The notes beneath the pieces are model-generated. The model searched no databases. It was given only the letters and a program-made list of their open reading frames with translations, and was not told the DNA's origin. Below, in pieces: positions 13,119-24,460 of a stretch of DNA of 64,000 bases. This DNA is from Portunus trituberculatus (taxonomy: Eukaryota > Arthropoda > Malacostraca > Decapoda > Portunidae): positions 19,769,190 through 19,833,189 of the forward strand of contig NC_059297.1 in the NCBI RefSeq assembly GCF_017591435.1. Reading direction: 5' to 3'. Both the position numbers and the translations under genes were made by a program. Position 1 is the first letter of the stretch. The number at the start of each line of letters is the position of its first letter.

Positions 13119-13471
13119 TTCACACTGGAGACGACGCACACACTCACGAGGCGCGAAGCTGCGTGGCTTAAAATCGTCTCAGTGTATTTCCAATAGGAGT
13201 GTTCACACCGGATGCGAAGTATGTCAGTCTGACATACTGTCCAAATTTTCCTCATCCATTTCTAGCTCTTAAATAAGATGATGATATTCACCACATTCCA
13301 GTCGTTTCATATTTGCTTGATATACCCAATTCCTTTTCCTCTTATTATTCAAGACCAAAGATAACATTAATAACTCCTCCTCCATCGCGCGCCCGGTGTG
13401 AGCAGACCCATAGCAAGTCAGCCCAGCCCGACTCTAGTGCGTCGTGTGCATCGTCTCCGTGTGAAACGGCC
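13119..13471. mobile_element. Possible MITE with terminal inverted repeats
   Basis: GCCGTTTCACACTGGAGACG at 13119 is matched in inverse by CGTCTCCGTGTGAAACGGCC ending at 13471. TIRs beginning near GGCCGTTTCACAC are the style of hAT-like MITEs. I could not find an 8-bp target duplication. The right arm is repeated once more at about 13,600-13,632 by the tandem duplication described separately. Confidence 0.45.
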
Positions 13472-13544
13472 TTCACTCCTCCTTGACCTCCACAATCCTT
13501 TCTGTCTTATTATTCAAGACCAAAGATAACATTAATAACTCCTC

Positions 13545-13584
<40 letters not shown>

Positions 13585-13665
13585 CCGACTCTAGTGCGTC
13601 GTGTGCATCGTCTCCGGTGTGAAACGGCCTTCACTCCTCCACTACCTCCACAATCCTATCTGTCC
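13341..13665. repeat. 165-bp tandem duplication, second unit with (CT)n replacement
   Basis: Unit 1 (13341-13505) and unit 2 (13506-13665) both run from CTTATTATTCAAGACCAAAG to CCTCCACAATCC. In unit 2 the stretch between CCTCCTCCAT and CAGCCCGACTCTAG is a (CT)n run (13548-13581), where unit 1 has about 40 bp of complex sequence. Confidence 0.85.
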
Positions 13666-13696
13666 CTACTCTCCTTCCTGGCCGCCTGCCCCCCTA

Positions 13697-13698
<2 letters not shown>

Positions 13699-13727
<29 letters not shown>
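13699..13727. repeat. (CT)n microsatellite
   Basis: About 14 units just after the tandem duplication. Confidence 0.9.
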
Positions 13728-13731
<4 letters not shown>

Positions 13732-13859
13732 AATGATATATGCAAACAAGAACTAAGCTGTTTTTATTTTGATCGTCACTATCCAGGAATAAATCATCTT
13801 CATCATCACTCTCATCGTCAAGGTTGATGATGACGGTATCCACGCCTTCGCGAATATTG

Positions 13860-14890
13860 TCTGCTGACCAACATTCATCCTCGAAAGCGCGTGATCGTCG
13901 AACCGCTCACGCCCCTACCTCTGCAGCTTGGCCTGCAGGTCCACCCGTATGAAAAGATGTAGCGAGAATCCCATGTACCGTTTCATTCCCCACAACTGCT
14001 CGATGGCATTGAGCTCGGATGAGCTGGTGGTAAGCGGACAATCTCGTGACCCTAGACGCGAATGAGGTTATCCACTGTGTATTGCCGCATTAGGTGGTTT
14101 TCTTTGGAAAAAAAAAAAAAAAAAAAAACAGGAAGGTATCATTTTGTGCTCCAGCCATTTTTATTAAATCTGCTTTGATTGTTGTTGTAGTGGGGCAGCG
14201 ACTGTCTTATCAACTGGCTATGATAGACGATAGAGCGCATTATCCATCACCAGCATAGTCCGCTCAGTTTGCGATGGTAAGGGCTACGATGTTATCCAGT
14301 GAATAAACAGATTGTCGTTCATCTTACCGTGGTAGTCACCGCTGGTGTTCTTGGTAGGGAAAAGGTATTTTCAATTAAACCGTCGGGTGCGCTCACTTCA
14401 CCACAGATAAGCGCCCACCTTCTCCGGACAGCTGTACGTATCATTGATTGAGTGTTGTTCACTCATTCCATACTGTGGTTCATCTTGCTGGTAAACCACG
14501 TTTCATCCAGGTAAACTACCTTCCTCTCCAGTGTTGTTTAAGTACCCGGAGAGCACTGATCCTGCGGGACGCGACATCCATGCACTTCTTATTTACATAC
14601 ATTTTCCACTGTGAGGTCTTTAATTAACGGGAAGCCCATGTTATAGATAAGTTGCCACACTGACGTTTCTGAGGTATCATATTTGAATATTTGATTATGC
14701 TTGCAATCATCAGGTGTTCATTCAGAGAATCAAATGTGAAAGTCTGTTTGGCTGCAAACTTTGTGTGAATGTTGCGACGAATGGTGTCGATGGTGAAATT
14801 GTCAAAGACAGGGCGGTGTTGAGAGTGTTATCGGTGTGTACGGCCGAGACTTCATGTTGCGCTGAACTATCAGCCGCACCCACTACCTTC
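13860..14890 (-). pseudogene. DDE_3-type (IS630/Tc1-related) transposase relic
   Basis: Read on the minus strand with several frameshifts. The N-terminal part is FDNFTIDTIRRNIHTKFAAK (about 14,830-14,770) and then a weak helical region. VVYLDETWFTSK at 14,520-14,484 supplies the first catalytic Asp. DYHGKMNDNLFIHW follows near 14,340-14,290. MLVMDNALYRLS at about 14,256-14,221 supplies the second Asp. VRLPPAHPELNAIEQLWG at 14,038-13,988 supplies the third acidic residue. The order YLDETW / MDNAxY / LPPxHPELNxIE matches the arthropod DDE_3 superfamily endonuclease proteins. A 21-A run at 14,109-14,129 and stop codons show it is dead. No flanking terminal repeats were identified. Confidence 0.8.
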
Positions 14891-15458
14891 ACTTAATACC
14901 CATGACCTCAGCAACGCTGTTATGAGGCCAGTATAATGTATGAATGATGTAGCTCACGATTAAACATACTTTATGGTATAGTATGCGTGGGATCATGGTG
15001 TAAACATTGAAACTGCAATGAAACACCCATATTGTGTTTTTACGTCAAATTGATATAATGGATCACTTACTTATTCAAACGGATTCGGAGACAATTGTTG
15101 GCTTCCTCCTTGTTATATGTGTCATAAAGACGTATCAGGATCGCCATAATATTTACCAACAGTAACCAGCATCTTGACCGAATGGACTTATGTGACTGCT
15201 CTTGTGAGCCTGAGTTTCACGTACCATAAAGTAACTTCACCACCAGACACACACAAAAAAAGTAATAATAAATAAATAAGTAAATAAAAGAGCATCGCTC
15301 AACAATCAGTCACGGTGGTTCTCACCTTTCTATTCTTAGTATTCTACTCTTCTCCAACTCTCCGGGTATCTCACTGTCAACTATTATACTTAAAAAAAAT
15401 TACCTCATATTGAGTGCCTCAATTTTACTTGTATAAAGCATAAGGCAGTGCCAGTATT

Positions 15459-15460
<2 letters not shown>
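14891..15460. other. Unassigned sequence
   Basis: No gene or repeat family recognised. A short A-rich (TAAA)n-like patch lies at 15,254-15,290. Confidence 0.4.

Positions 15461-15461
<1 letters not shown>

Positions 15462-15531
<70 letters not shown>
15462..15531. repeat. (GA)n microsatellite
   Basis: About 35 perfect units. Confidence 0.95.
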
Positions 15532-15534
<3 letters not shown>

Positions 15535-15623
15535 TGGGGGTAGTGGAGGAGTCAACGTCACAGTACGTCATGCTTCCTATGTTTGATACATTGCTGCTCT
15601 GAGTTGGCTAATGTGGGCTTTCA

Positions 15624-15795
15624 CATTAAATGACAAGAGTAAACGCTGTAATCAACCACATTCGGCAATGCACTTTAGTGTCAAAAATTACAGAAGGGTG
15701 TGAAAGAAGCTGTGGCAAAATATCATTCTGATTCAACTATTTGTTTGGAAGATTCATGAGAAAAACGATGCCTCACTGCCTCTAAAATGCATAGT
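15624..15795 (-). repeat. Interspersed repeat R1, copy 2 (inverted)
   Basis: Reverse complement of 12,876-13,045, sharing TAGTTGAATCAGAAT, TTTCACACCCTT and GCGTTTACTCTTGTCATTTA in the same order with small indels. Confidence 0.75.
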
Positions 15796-16031
15796 TGTGT
15801 AAGCATTGTTTGACCTCCATAATCTAATATCTTTAATTCAGCGTTAGCATTTGTTACCTCAGCCAACAGCTCTTACCCCGGACCGCCCCTTCCGTAACGG
15901 ACGGAGTTACCACCTCCACCATCTTAGCATTTCTGATAAGAAGGCACAGATTGCGGCGGGAGTGTCTCTCTCCCCAACCCATGTGCTTAATAAAATCAAA
16001 ATGACGAAGTCATGACTTCATGGTTTAACGT

Positions 16032-16032
<1 letters not shown>

Positions 16033-16123
<91 letters not shown>
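16033..16123. repeat. (GT)n microsatellite at SINE-2 tail
   Basis: Perfect tract joined to the 3' end (minus orientation) of SINE-2 at 16,124. Confidence 0.95.
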
Positions 16124-16124
<1 letters not shown>

Positions 16125-16402
16125 TTCACCTCGGTCGTCTGCTGGTCACTCAGCCAGTCTTCCCCATTACGGAGCGAGGTCAGAGCTCATAGACCGATCT
16201 TCGGGTAGGACTGAGACCACATAACACACTCCACACACCGGGGAAGCGAGGCCACAACCCCTCGAGTTACATCCCGTACCTATTTACTGCTAGGTGAACA
16301 GGGGTCACACATTAAGAGACTTCCCATCTGCCTCGCCGCTTACGGGGATTCGAACCCGGCCCTCTCGATTGTGAGTCGAGCGTGCTAACCACTACACTAC
16401 GC

Positions 16403-16404
<2 letters not shown>
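16124..16404 (-). mobile_element. SINE-2 copy between two (GT)n tracts
   Basis: Full-length minus-strand copy. Head CCGCGTAGTGTAGTGG, anticodon arm CTCGA-CTCACAA-TCGAG (anticodon CAC, Val-like), box B GGTTCGAATCC, body as in the other copies, end CCGAGGTGAATC. Both ends touch GT microsatellites. Confidence 0.93.
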
Positions 16405-16450
<46 letters not shown>

Positions 16451-16521
16451 CTTTACATGCGTGCGTGCAGCGTGCGTGTGTGTGTGCACCGTGCGTGCGT
16501 ACGTGCAGCGTGCGTGCGCGC
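16405..16521. repeat. (TG)n followed by (TGCG)n-like tract
   Basis: TG to 16,450, then TGCGTGCGTGCAGCG-type units to 16,521. This is an alternating purine-pyrimidine stretch of over 100 bp. Confidence 0.9.
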
Positions 16522-16970
16522 CTTGAATTTATTAGGAGTTTGACATATGGTTACAAGTAAAAGGGTCTATTGTAAACTGATAAACTTGAACCATATAATT
16601 ATCCTGAAGGACGCCGGGAGTGAGGTGTTGGGCAAGAGTCGTCTGGCTCCCATCCTTCTCTCGCAGCCACACACGCAGCAGTGCTCAGTAATTTCACCTT
16701 GTCTGCTCCAGTCTGGATTTCACCATCTGTGTTAACATTACATTCAGGATGAATACACTTGCGCTTGATTTTTTTCCCCTTTCTTTTAATGAATGATTCT
16801 TATTTCGTTAAGAAGTGCTAGAATATCTTATTTGAAAGCTGGATCACATACCAAATTATAATAATAATCTATAACCATTAGACTTACACAGTGTCATCAT
16901 ATATCATTGCTTTTCATCTCTTTATGTTGACTGTACTTTTGATTTTCAACATGTTTTCTTTACGTCTCCT
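16522..16970. other. AT-rich unassigned sequence
   Basis: No recognised gene or element. Confidence 0.4.
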
Positions 16971-16974
16971 GTCA

Positions 16975-17817
16975 AGTATCCATGCAAAACACTATGGCAG
17001 ATATTGGGGCAGAGAAAACTTAGTTGTGTTCAATGCCTCAAAAACTCAATTCCTCCATCTATCAACTCGACACTACCTTCCAGACAACTATCCCCTCTTC
17101 TTCAATGACACTGAACTGTCTCTCTCTTCTACACTGAATATCCTCAGTCTGTCCTTTACTCACTACTTAACTGGAAACTTCACATATCATCTCTCGCTAA
17201 AACAGCTTTTATGAAGTTAGGTGTTCTACGGCGTCTCAGTTTTTCTCACCCTTTTAACTGCTAACTCTACAAGGGCCTTGTTCGTCCTTGCATGGAGTAC
17301 TCTTCGCATGTTTGGGGCGGGTTCCACTCATACAACTTTACTAGATAGGGTGGAATCAAAAGCTTTTCGTCTCATCAACTCCTCTCCTCTGACTGACTGT
17401 CTTCAGCCTCTCTCTCACCACCGAAATGTTGCATCTCTTTCTATCTTTTATCGCTATTTTCATGCTAACTGCTCTACTGATCTTGCTAACTGCATGGCTC
17501 CCCTCCTCCTGCGGCCTCGCTGCACAAGGCTTTCTTCTTCCTCTCACCCATATTCTGTCCAACTCTCTAATGCAAGAGTTAACCTCTCAATCATTCATAC
17601 CTTTCACTGGTAAACTCTGGAACTCCCTTCCTGCTTCTATATTTCCATCTTCCTTTGACATGACTTCTTATAAGAGAGAGGTGTCTAGACATTTGTCCCT
17701 GAATTTTGGCTAACTCCCATGTCTTTTAGGGGACTAGCAACGTAGTGGGCGTTTTTTATTTCATATTTTGTTGCCCTTGGCCAGCTGTCCCTCCTACATA
17801 AAAAAAAAAAAAAAAAG
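16975..17817 (+). mobile_element. Jockey-like family E, copy 3 (3' end with poly(A))
   Basis: 5'-truncated 3' end of the family: ENLVVFNASKTQFLHLSTRH, FFNDTELS, then LDRVESKAFRLINSSPLTDC, HANCSTDLANCMAPLLLRPR, FHWKLWNSLPASIFPSSFD and a VSRHLSLNFG end at 17,711. The 3' UTR reads CCCTTGGCCAGCTGTCCCTC and terminates in about 16 A at 17,801-17,816, as expected of target-primed reverse transcription. The frame is broken in at least two places. Confidence 0.88.
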
Positions 17818-18700
17818 ATCGGGAACAGTATAAATGTTATGTCTACAATATGGGCCTGTAACGAGTTTTGTAAGTGGTCTCTATATCGGACACACCAAGG
17901 CTGATCTCTTGGTCTTGTGGTACACCACTAGGCTTATGTGTGTTGTATAAAGGGAAATCCCATCCTTCATGTGCAAAGGAAATCCCCCCATCCACCCTCT
18001 GAACGTGATTGTCGCCTCGTAACCTGACGACAGTCTATCGTCCTTCATAAGCACTGGTATCTGCCACAACTTGATATCTCGGCAAACGGAGAGATGGATG
18101 ACAGCACTTTTCACCACCTTTAATGTTGCAAATGGCCCTGTGATATACGCGTGGTCCTACTTGAGGTGTCAACCTTACATTATTCTGGAGTCCCACGACG
18201 CCCAGTAGATAAGGTCTTAACAAGAGCCTCATATACTAACATAAGTAGGATCATCTGTTACCAGCGGTACCATTAGTATTACTTATGATATTATCTACTT
18301 CCTTAATAGCAACAATATAGAGCTGTCCTATTATATTCTTGACGTTCACGTATCAATCTGGTATTAAGAGGTAGGCAGAAGTAATCCATTGACAGCCTGA
18401 AAGAATGCAGCCCTAACTTGTCACCGGTTTGTTGACCGATAACTGGAGTTAAACCTTATCCAGAGGTAGATTTGCTTCGTGAGGTGTCTCAAGTGAGGTA
18501 TAGACGCTGACTATATTGGCCATGAATTGAATAGAAAAATAATAGTTAAAAAAAAAATAAATAAAAAAAAGTCGAGCGCCACACAGGTCCGTCAGTCAAG
18601 GCAAGGTGAACGACGATCGAACTGAACCTTTATAGACAGAAAGGCAAGGACTTCGGTGCTCAACGTAGTAGTTAAAATCGTAGGAGTAGTAGCAGCAGCA
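17818..18700. other. Unassigned sequence
   Basis: No coding family seen. Minus-strand open frames at 17,881-18,232 are short and without a signature. An A-rich patch lies at 18,548-18,570. Confidence 0.4.
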
Positions 18701-19108
18701 GTAATAATTGTATTAGTGGTGTAGGTAATAATTGTAGTAGTAGTAGTAGTGGTAATGTAGAGTGGTTGGTAGTAGTAACAGTAGTAAAAGCATTATAATT
18801 CGAAGCAGCAATATAGTTGTAATCTTACCAGTAGCATTTTTTTTCTTTTCTTTTTTTTTCAGAAACAGCAGAGGAGAGTAACAGTGATGCTAGGAATCGT
18901 ATTGATTTTGGTGGAAAATCACAAAGTATTTCCTTTTTCCTCCTGACTCTTACCGGTAATTCAGTGGTAGAATCAAAATGAACAACAACAAAATATAGAT
19001 AAATAATAGAATAATGGATACAGCAGTAGCAGTAGCAGCAGCAGCGGCACCAGCAGCAGCAGCAGCAGCAGAAGTAGTAATAGTAATAGTAGTATTGGTA
19101 TTAGTAGC

Positions 19109-19139
<31 letters not shown>

Positions 19140-19193
19140 TAAGTAGTAGTAGTAGTATAAGTAGTAGTAGTAGTAGTAGTATAAGTAGTAGTA

Positions 19194-19291
<98 letters not shown>

Positions 19292-19345
19292 AGTAGTAGT
19301 AGTAGTAATAATAGTAGTAGTAGTAGTAGTGGTGGTGGCAGTAGC
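18675..19345. repeat. (TAG)n trinucleotide region
   Basis: Scattered TAG/TAA/GCA units to 18,790, then a dense block from 19,021 to 19,345 with about 100 bp of pure TAG around 19,200-19,290. The apparent poly-Leu, poly-Thr and poly-Tyr frames on the minus strand are translations of this repeat. Confidence 0.93.
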
Positions 19346-19489
19346 GGTGACAGCAGGCCAGAAAGGTTTCCTTCCCGAGGCAAGGCGAAGGGGAAGTGCA
19401 CTCCACTAGAAGCCATAGACCGTTATGTGGCCAATTTGATCTTAAGAGAGAAAGGCCGGTGGAAATGTTAAGGCGGGTTCACACGTGCC

Positions 19490-20335
19490 AATTTGCGACT
19501 GAAATTGCAACTTGGTAGAGTTTCTGACTGAATTTCGGTGCCTAATGACTGGAGGATAATGGAGGATAGCAAAGTTGATGGTTAGTTCACCAGGATGGTC
19601 AGTGAAGGGAGAGGAAAGCTAAAGCTGGTGATGAACATTAAAATCTAAAAATGGAGATGTCTGCAATAGGATAGAGATAAAATGTGCTCCACTTCAAAAG
19701 TTAAATATTCAAAGCATTTCTTATAGTCAGAGAAGTTAGGGGAGAGATAGACAGCGCAGATAAATTTACTTGGAGAGTAACTTTGGAGTCAAAGCCAGAT
19801 GGTGGAAAACTCGGAAGATTCAAGAGCATGGGCACAAGAGCAAGTCTGGTCATTACGCATATAGACACAGCATACAGCTTTGGAACGAAAATGAGGATAG
19901 AGAAAGTAGAAGAGAGCAGAAAAGGGGCTACTGTTTGTTGCCTCAGACACCTGGTTTCGATGAGGAAAAGAAGATGAGATTAGTAGAAAAGAGACATGCA
20001 GCTTTGGAATGAAAATGAGGATAGAGAAAGTAGGAGGGAACAGAGAAGGTTCTACTGTTAGTTGCATCAGACATCTGTTTCTGTGAGGAAAAGAAGACGA
20101 GGTTTAGTAGAAGAGATGTGGTGTTCTACAGATTGAAAATTAAATTGACCGCAAATGTTGTAGTAAGGCTAGTTTTAGTGTTGCTAGGCTACTTTTAGTG
20201 TTGCCATTCTTTAATTTTAAGTGAAGGGTATATGTGTAGTAAGTGCATGAAGTTTTGTGTGAAGTAGGAGAGTTGTCTTTAGAGGACAGACTGTGACTGC
20301 CCCCTTGAGTTGTGAGACACAAAGGAAAAATTCAG
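19490..20335 (-). mobile_element. Jockey-like family E, copy 4 (5' UTR and endonuclease start), inverted
   Basis: On the minus strand from about 20,335: CTCAAGGGGGCAGTCACAG (5' UTR, as at 6982), then NFQSVEHHISSTKPRLLFLTET and HFRSKAVCCVYMRNDQTCS, HALESSEFSTIW (about 19,840-19,800). It continues to the GDFNVHHQL-type region at about 19,600. About 130 bp is duplicated inside it: GCAGCTTTGGAATGAAAATG... (20,000) repeats CAGCTTTGGAACGAAAATG... (19,875). Confidence 0.8.
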
Positions 20336-20520
20336 CGAGTTGAGAACTAGCTTTGATGGTAAGTTCACAACACCCCCTGAACTGATCCAGATCAGAATTA
20401 GACAGACTGGTCTAGAACAGAACTAGTGTTGTTAGATCTCGCTGGGAGTAAATTATCGTAAATGCATATGTTCATGTATATTTCATAATGTGAATGTACA
20501 AAGTACAGGTTTCTGATGTA

Positions 20521-20522
<2 letters not shown>

Positions 20523-20602
<80 letters not shown>
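20523..20602. repeat. (CT)n microsatellite
   Basis: About 40 units. Confidence 0.95.
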
Positions 20603-20605
<3 letters not shown>

Positions 20606-20683
20606 AACTTTATTTTTGTTCCAGGAAACGAGAGAAAGCTTCAGCAACAGTGACAGGAGCCACCTATTAACAGGTAAATTACA

Positions 20684-20686
<3 letters not shown>

Positions 20687-20760
<74 letters not shown>
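20687..20760. repeat. (CA)n microsatellite before SINE-2
   Basis: Perfect tract ending at the SINE-2 head at 20,761. Confidence 0.95.
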
Positions 20761-20762
<2 letters not shown>

Positions 20763-20971
20763 GCGTAGTGGTTGGTGCAGTGAGGCAAATGGGCAAGCCT
20801 CTTAATGTGTAGCCAATGTTCACCTTGCACTGAATAGGTACGGGATGTAACTCGAGGGCTTGTGGCCTCGCTTTCCCTGTGTGTGGACCTACTCAAAGAT
20901 CGGTCAGTATAAGCTTTGAGCTCTTTCCGTAGGGGAAATGCTAGCTGGGTGACCAGTAGACGATCGTGGTG

Positions 20972-20978
<7 letters not shown>
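20761..20978 (+). mobile_element. SINE-2 copy lacking most of the tRNA head
   Basis: CCGCGTAGTGGTTGGTGCAG joins directly to GAGGCAAATGGGCAAGCC, so box B and the anticodon arm are deleted. The body is present and ends GATCGTGGTGAATAACACAC. The CA tail (20,977-21,036) then leads straight into a SINE-1 copy. Confidence 0.9.

Positions 20979-21036
<58 letters not shown>
20977..21036. repeat. (CA)n bridge between SINE-2 and SINE-1
   Basis: Perfect tract that is the tail of the left SINE and abuts the head of the right one. Confidence 0.95.
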
Positions 21037-21039
<3 letters not shown>

Positions 21040-21336
21040 TAGCTCAGTGGTTAGAGCGCTGGCTTCACACGCCAGAGGACCGGGGTTCGATTCCCCGGCC
21101 AGGTGGAGATATTTGGGTGTCTCTCCTTTCATGTGTAGCCCCTGTTCACCTAGCAGTGAGTAGGTACGGGATGTTAATCGAGGAGTTATGACCTTGTTGT
21201 CCCGGTGTGTGGTGTGTGCCTGGTCTCAGGCCTATCCGAAGATCGGAAATAATGAGCTCTGAGCTCGTTCCGTAGGGTAACGTCTGGCTGTATCGTCAGA
21301 GACTGCAACAGATCAAACAGTGAAACACACACACAC
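21037..21336 (+). mobile_element. SINE-1 copy, first bases missing
   Basis: Starts CGGTAGCTCAGTGG, lacking about six bases of the head. Boxes A and B are intact; the loop is TTCACAC. The body is complete and ends CAAACAGTGAAACACACACA. Confidence 0.92.
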
Positions 21337-21399
21337 CATAGGCATCGCAGAGAGCAAACGTATGAACATCAGTACCAGCACTGGACATTTACTTCTGCC

Positions 21400-21900
21400 T
21401 TCTACGTAAATACAGCAAGGCCTGGTGATGTATTACAGGGGGAGCGGGGGCTAGGTGGTGTTCCTGTCTCGATAGTTGTAGTTAATTGCTTTGTGTTTGA
21501 AACGAAAAAAAATGAAAGGGGAAAAATAGTGCAGGTGGCGCTGGCAGCCATGTAAACAAAGGCGCAAAATCCAGGAGTGAGGTGAATGCCATAGACACCA
21601 TTGGGTCTTAGAGAGTTTTGGGGTTTTGAAGACGAAAAAACCAATATGAGAAAGATACTCTGAGTAGAGAAAGAGATAAGGTGTATGAGAGAGGTGATTG
21701 CTGGAATACTTGAGATCCAAGATCATCTGTTTGCAGAAGAGCCGAAAGTGAGATGTGGTGAATTTGAGAATATTGTGAAAATGAACAGTGAGATGAGGAT
21801 AGTCTTTGAAGAAATAAAAAAATGAAAACAGTAGCCTTAAGGAGAAGTGTAAGGACCACGAAGCAGCATTAAAGGGTTAAAGGAAAATGTGGAGGTTAAT
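21400..21900 (+). pseudogene. ORF1 coiled-coil fragment of a CR1/L2-like element
   Basis: Plus-strand frame from about 21,628: FEDEKTNMRKIL, stop, VEKEIRCMREVIAGILEIQD, then FENIVKMNSEMRIVFEEIKK. After one frameshift it reads ENSSLKEKCKDHEAALKG. The heptad pattern and the SLKEK word resemble ORF1 of element B (CSLLKEKMDLESK). Only the N-terminal part is left; homology is lost near 21,900. Confidence 0.55.
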
Positions 21901-22690
21901 GTTAATCATCGGTCTTTCTCAGGAGCACATGACGTGATAACATGTTGTGGTAATATACTCACTTTACTTCACATTTATTTATTTTTTTTTTTTTTTTTAA
22001 ACAGAAGGCTTTCATTGACTTGTAATGATATTTTGAAGAAATCACTAGTTTCAAAAGCAAGAATCCTGCGAGCAGTTTTCCTCAGTCCTCCTCTTCTTGT
22101 GGTTGTTTACATTATTAAGGCATTGTGGGATCCTGTGGGAGTTGTGTCTATAAATCACGTGTCATGGACGTCCAATGAGAGCCCACCATGCCGGTAGTTG
22201 CTTAAAGCCCTCAACACGATGATGCACATATTGCATCATAGCTGCTTTCTGCTAAAATTGATTTTTTTTTTTTTTTTTTTTTTCCCAGGATACTGAGATC
22301 TTTCAGAATATAGGTTGTAATGATACGATGGCATACTTGATTTTCATCATTATTGCAAAGGTGTATGGTTTGCTTTTACCAGGATAAGTACTGATGTGCC
22401 ATGCTGGAAATAATTGTATTTTCTATTTTTATTGGTATGGTATCGATAGATTAGTTTACCATGAAAATCTGTTTTTTTCTTGTATGTCATCCTCAGAAAA
22501 TGACCTTGAGAACGCAAACTATAACTTTTTTCTAAAATTTACGTGGGTTTATTTCTTAATGTACGTACCTACTATGAAAAACCACTTACCATCATTATTT
22601 TCATAGGAAGAGAGAGGGAGGTATCTCCCCATCCACACCAAGGATTCTTTTCTAAGAGAATACATATGGGTTCAATGGGAGGGCTGGAGG
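21901..22690. other. AT-rich unassigned sequence
   Basis: Two poly(T) runs (about 21,980-21,998 and 22,262-22,283). No gene recognised. Confidence 0.4.
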
Positions 22691-23160
22691 AATTGATTAG
22701 GGATTGGAGCTAGCAAGAGATGGCATGTGGGTCGCAGGCAGCAAGGGGAAGAGGGATGGGGTTGTCCATCAGCATGGGGGAGGACGAGCGTCGTTACAAG
22801 ATTCAAACAGAAGAAGGAATGCAAGCCAGAGCAGCCATCACCCACTCAGTTCTCACCTGCACTGCCTATATCTGTCTCCTAATCCCTTATGCCCTGGGTG
22901 TAGGACTATCCCTGAGACCGTCGAACATTTCCTGCTCCACTGTTCATGCTTCCACTCCCACCGCACTGCACTACACTCCCGGCTCTCCACCATGGGCATC
23001 AGGACACTTGAGTTGCCTACCCTCCTGGTAGCCTCAGGCACCCACTCCTGCTGTCCTTTGCCTTACCTGTGCTTTCTTGAGGAAGACCAGCCAGCTACCA
23101 CGCCTGTGATACCCACACAGGACTATCCCAGGGCTCATAAGGATCAATAGATCTTTGTGG
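22690..23160 (+). pseudogene. Non-LTR ORF2 C-terminus with RT zinc-binding motif
   Basis: The frame from 22,704 contains CPGCRTIPETVEHFLLHCSC (about 22,897-22,960), the CxxC...HxxxxC zinc-binding motif found at the end of jockey/R1-type ORF2 proteins. FHSHRTALHSRLSTMGIRTL and LPTLLVASG follow. The family usually has an RNase H or linker before this; here only the last ~140 residues remain. A (CA)n tract and SINEs follow. Confidence 0.75.
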
Positions 23161-23225
23161 CCCTAACACCAACAACAACAAAGCAAGCCACAGCAGTTGT
23201 TGCCTTTGTGGCAAAAGCAAGAGCA

Positions 23226-23233
23226 CACACACG

Positions 23234-23309
<76 letters not shown>
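23226..23309. repeat. (CA)n microsatellite before SINE-1
   Basis: CACGCACG then perfect CA up to the truncated SINE-1 at 23,311. Confidence 0.95.
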
Positions 23310-23310
<1 letters not shown>

Positions 23311-23312
<2 letters not shown>

Positions 23313-23598
23313 TGTGGTTAGAGCGCTGGCTTCACAAGCCAGAGGACCGGGGTTCGATTCCCTGGCCGGGTGGAGATATTTGGGTGTGTCTCCTTTCACG
23401 TGTAGCCCCTGTTCACCTAGCAGTGAGTAGGTACGGGATGTAAATCGAGAAGTTGTGACCTTGTTGTCCCGGTGTGTGGTGTGTGCCTGGTCTCAGGCCT
23501 ATCCGAAGATCGGAAATAATGAGCTCTTGAGCTCGTTCCATAGGGTAACGTCTGGCTGTCTCGTCAGAGACTGCAGCCGATCAAACAGTGAAACACAC
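23311..23598 (+). mobile_element. SINE-1 copy, box A truncated, first of a three-SINE chain
   Basis: Begins GTTGTGGTTAGAGCGCTGG, having lost the acceptor and half of box A. Box B is GGTTCGATTCC. The body is complete. The tail AAACACACAG runs directly into a SINE-2 head. Confidence 0.92.
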
Positions 23599-23824
23599 AG
23601 CATAGTGTAGTGGTTAGCATGCTCGACTCACAATCAAGAGGCCCCGTTTCGAGTCACCTAGCAGTAAATAGGTATGGTATGTAACTCGAGGAGTTGTGGT
23701 CTCGCTTTCCCGGTGTGTGATGTGTTCTCAGTCCTACCCGAAGATCGGTCTATGAACTCTGAGCTCGCTCCGTAATGGGGAAGACTGGCTGGGTGACCAG
23801 CAGACGACCGAGGTGAATTACACA
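23599..23824 (+). mobile_element. SINE-2 copy with internal deletion, second of the chain
   Basis: Head GCATAGTGTAGTGGTTAG, anticodon loop CTCACAA. After CGTTTCGAGTC it jumps to ACCTAGCAGTAAATAGG, so about 50 bp of body (GGCGAGG...CCTGTTC) are missing. It ends CCGAGGTGAATTACACA. Confidence 0.92.

Positions 23825-24460
<636 letters not shown>

Noticed and set aside
19101..19416. Signal-peptide-like poly-Leu protein on the minus strand
   Set aside because: The hydrophobic runs come entirely from the (TAG)n repeat.
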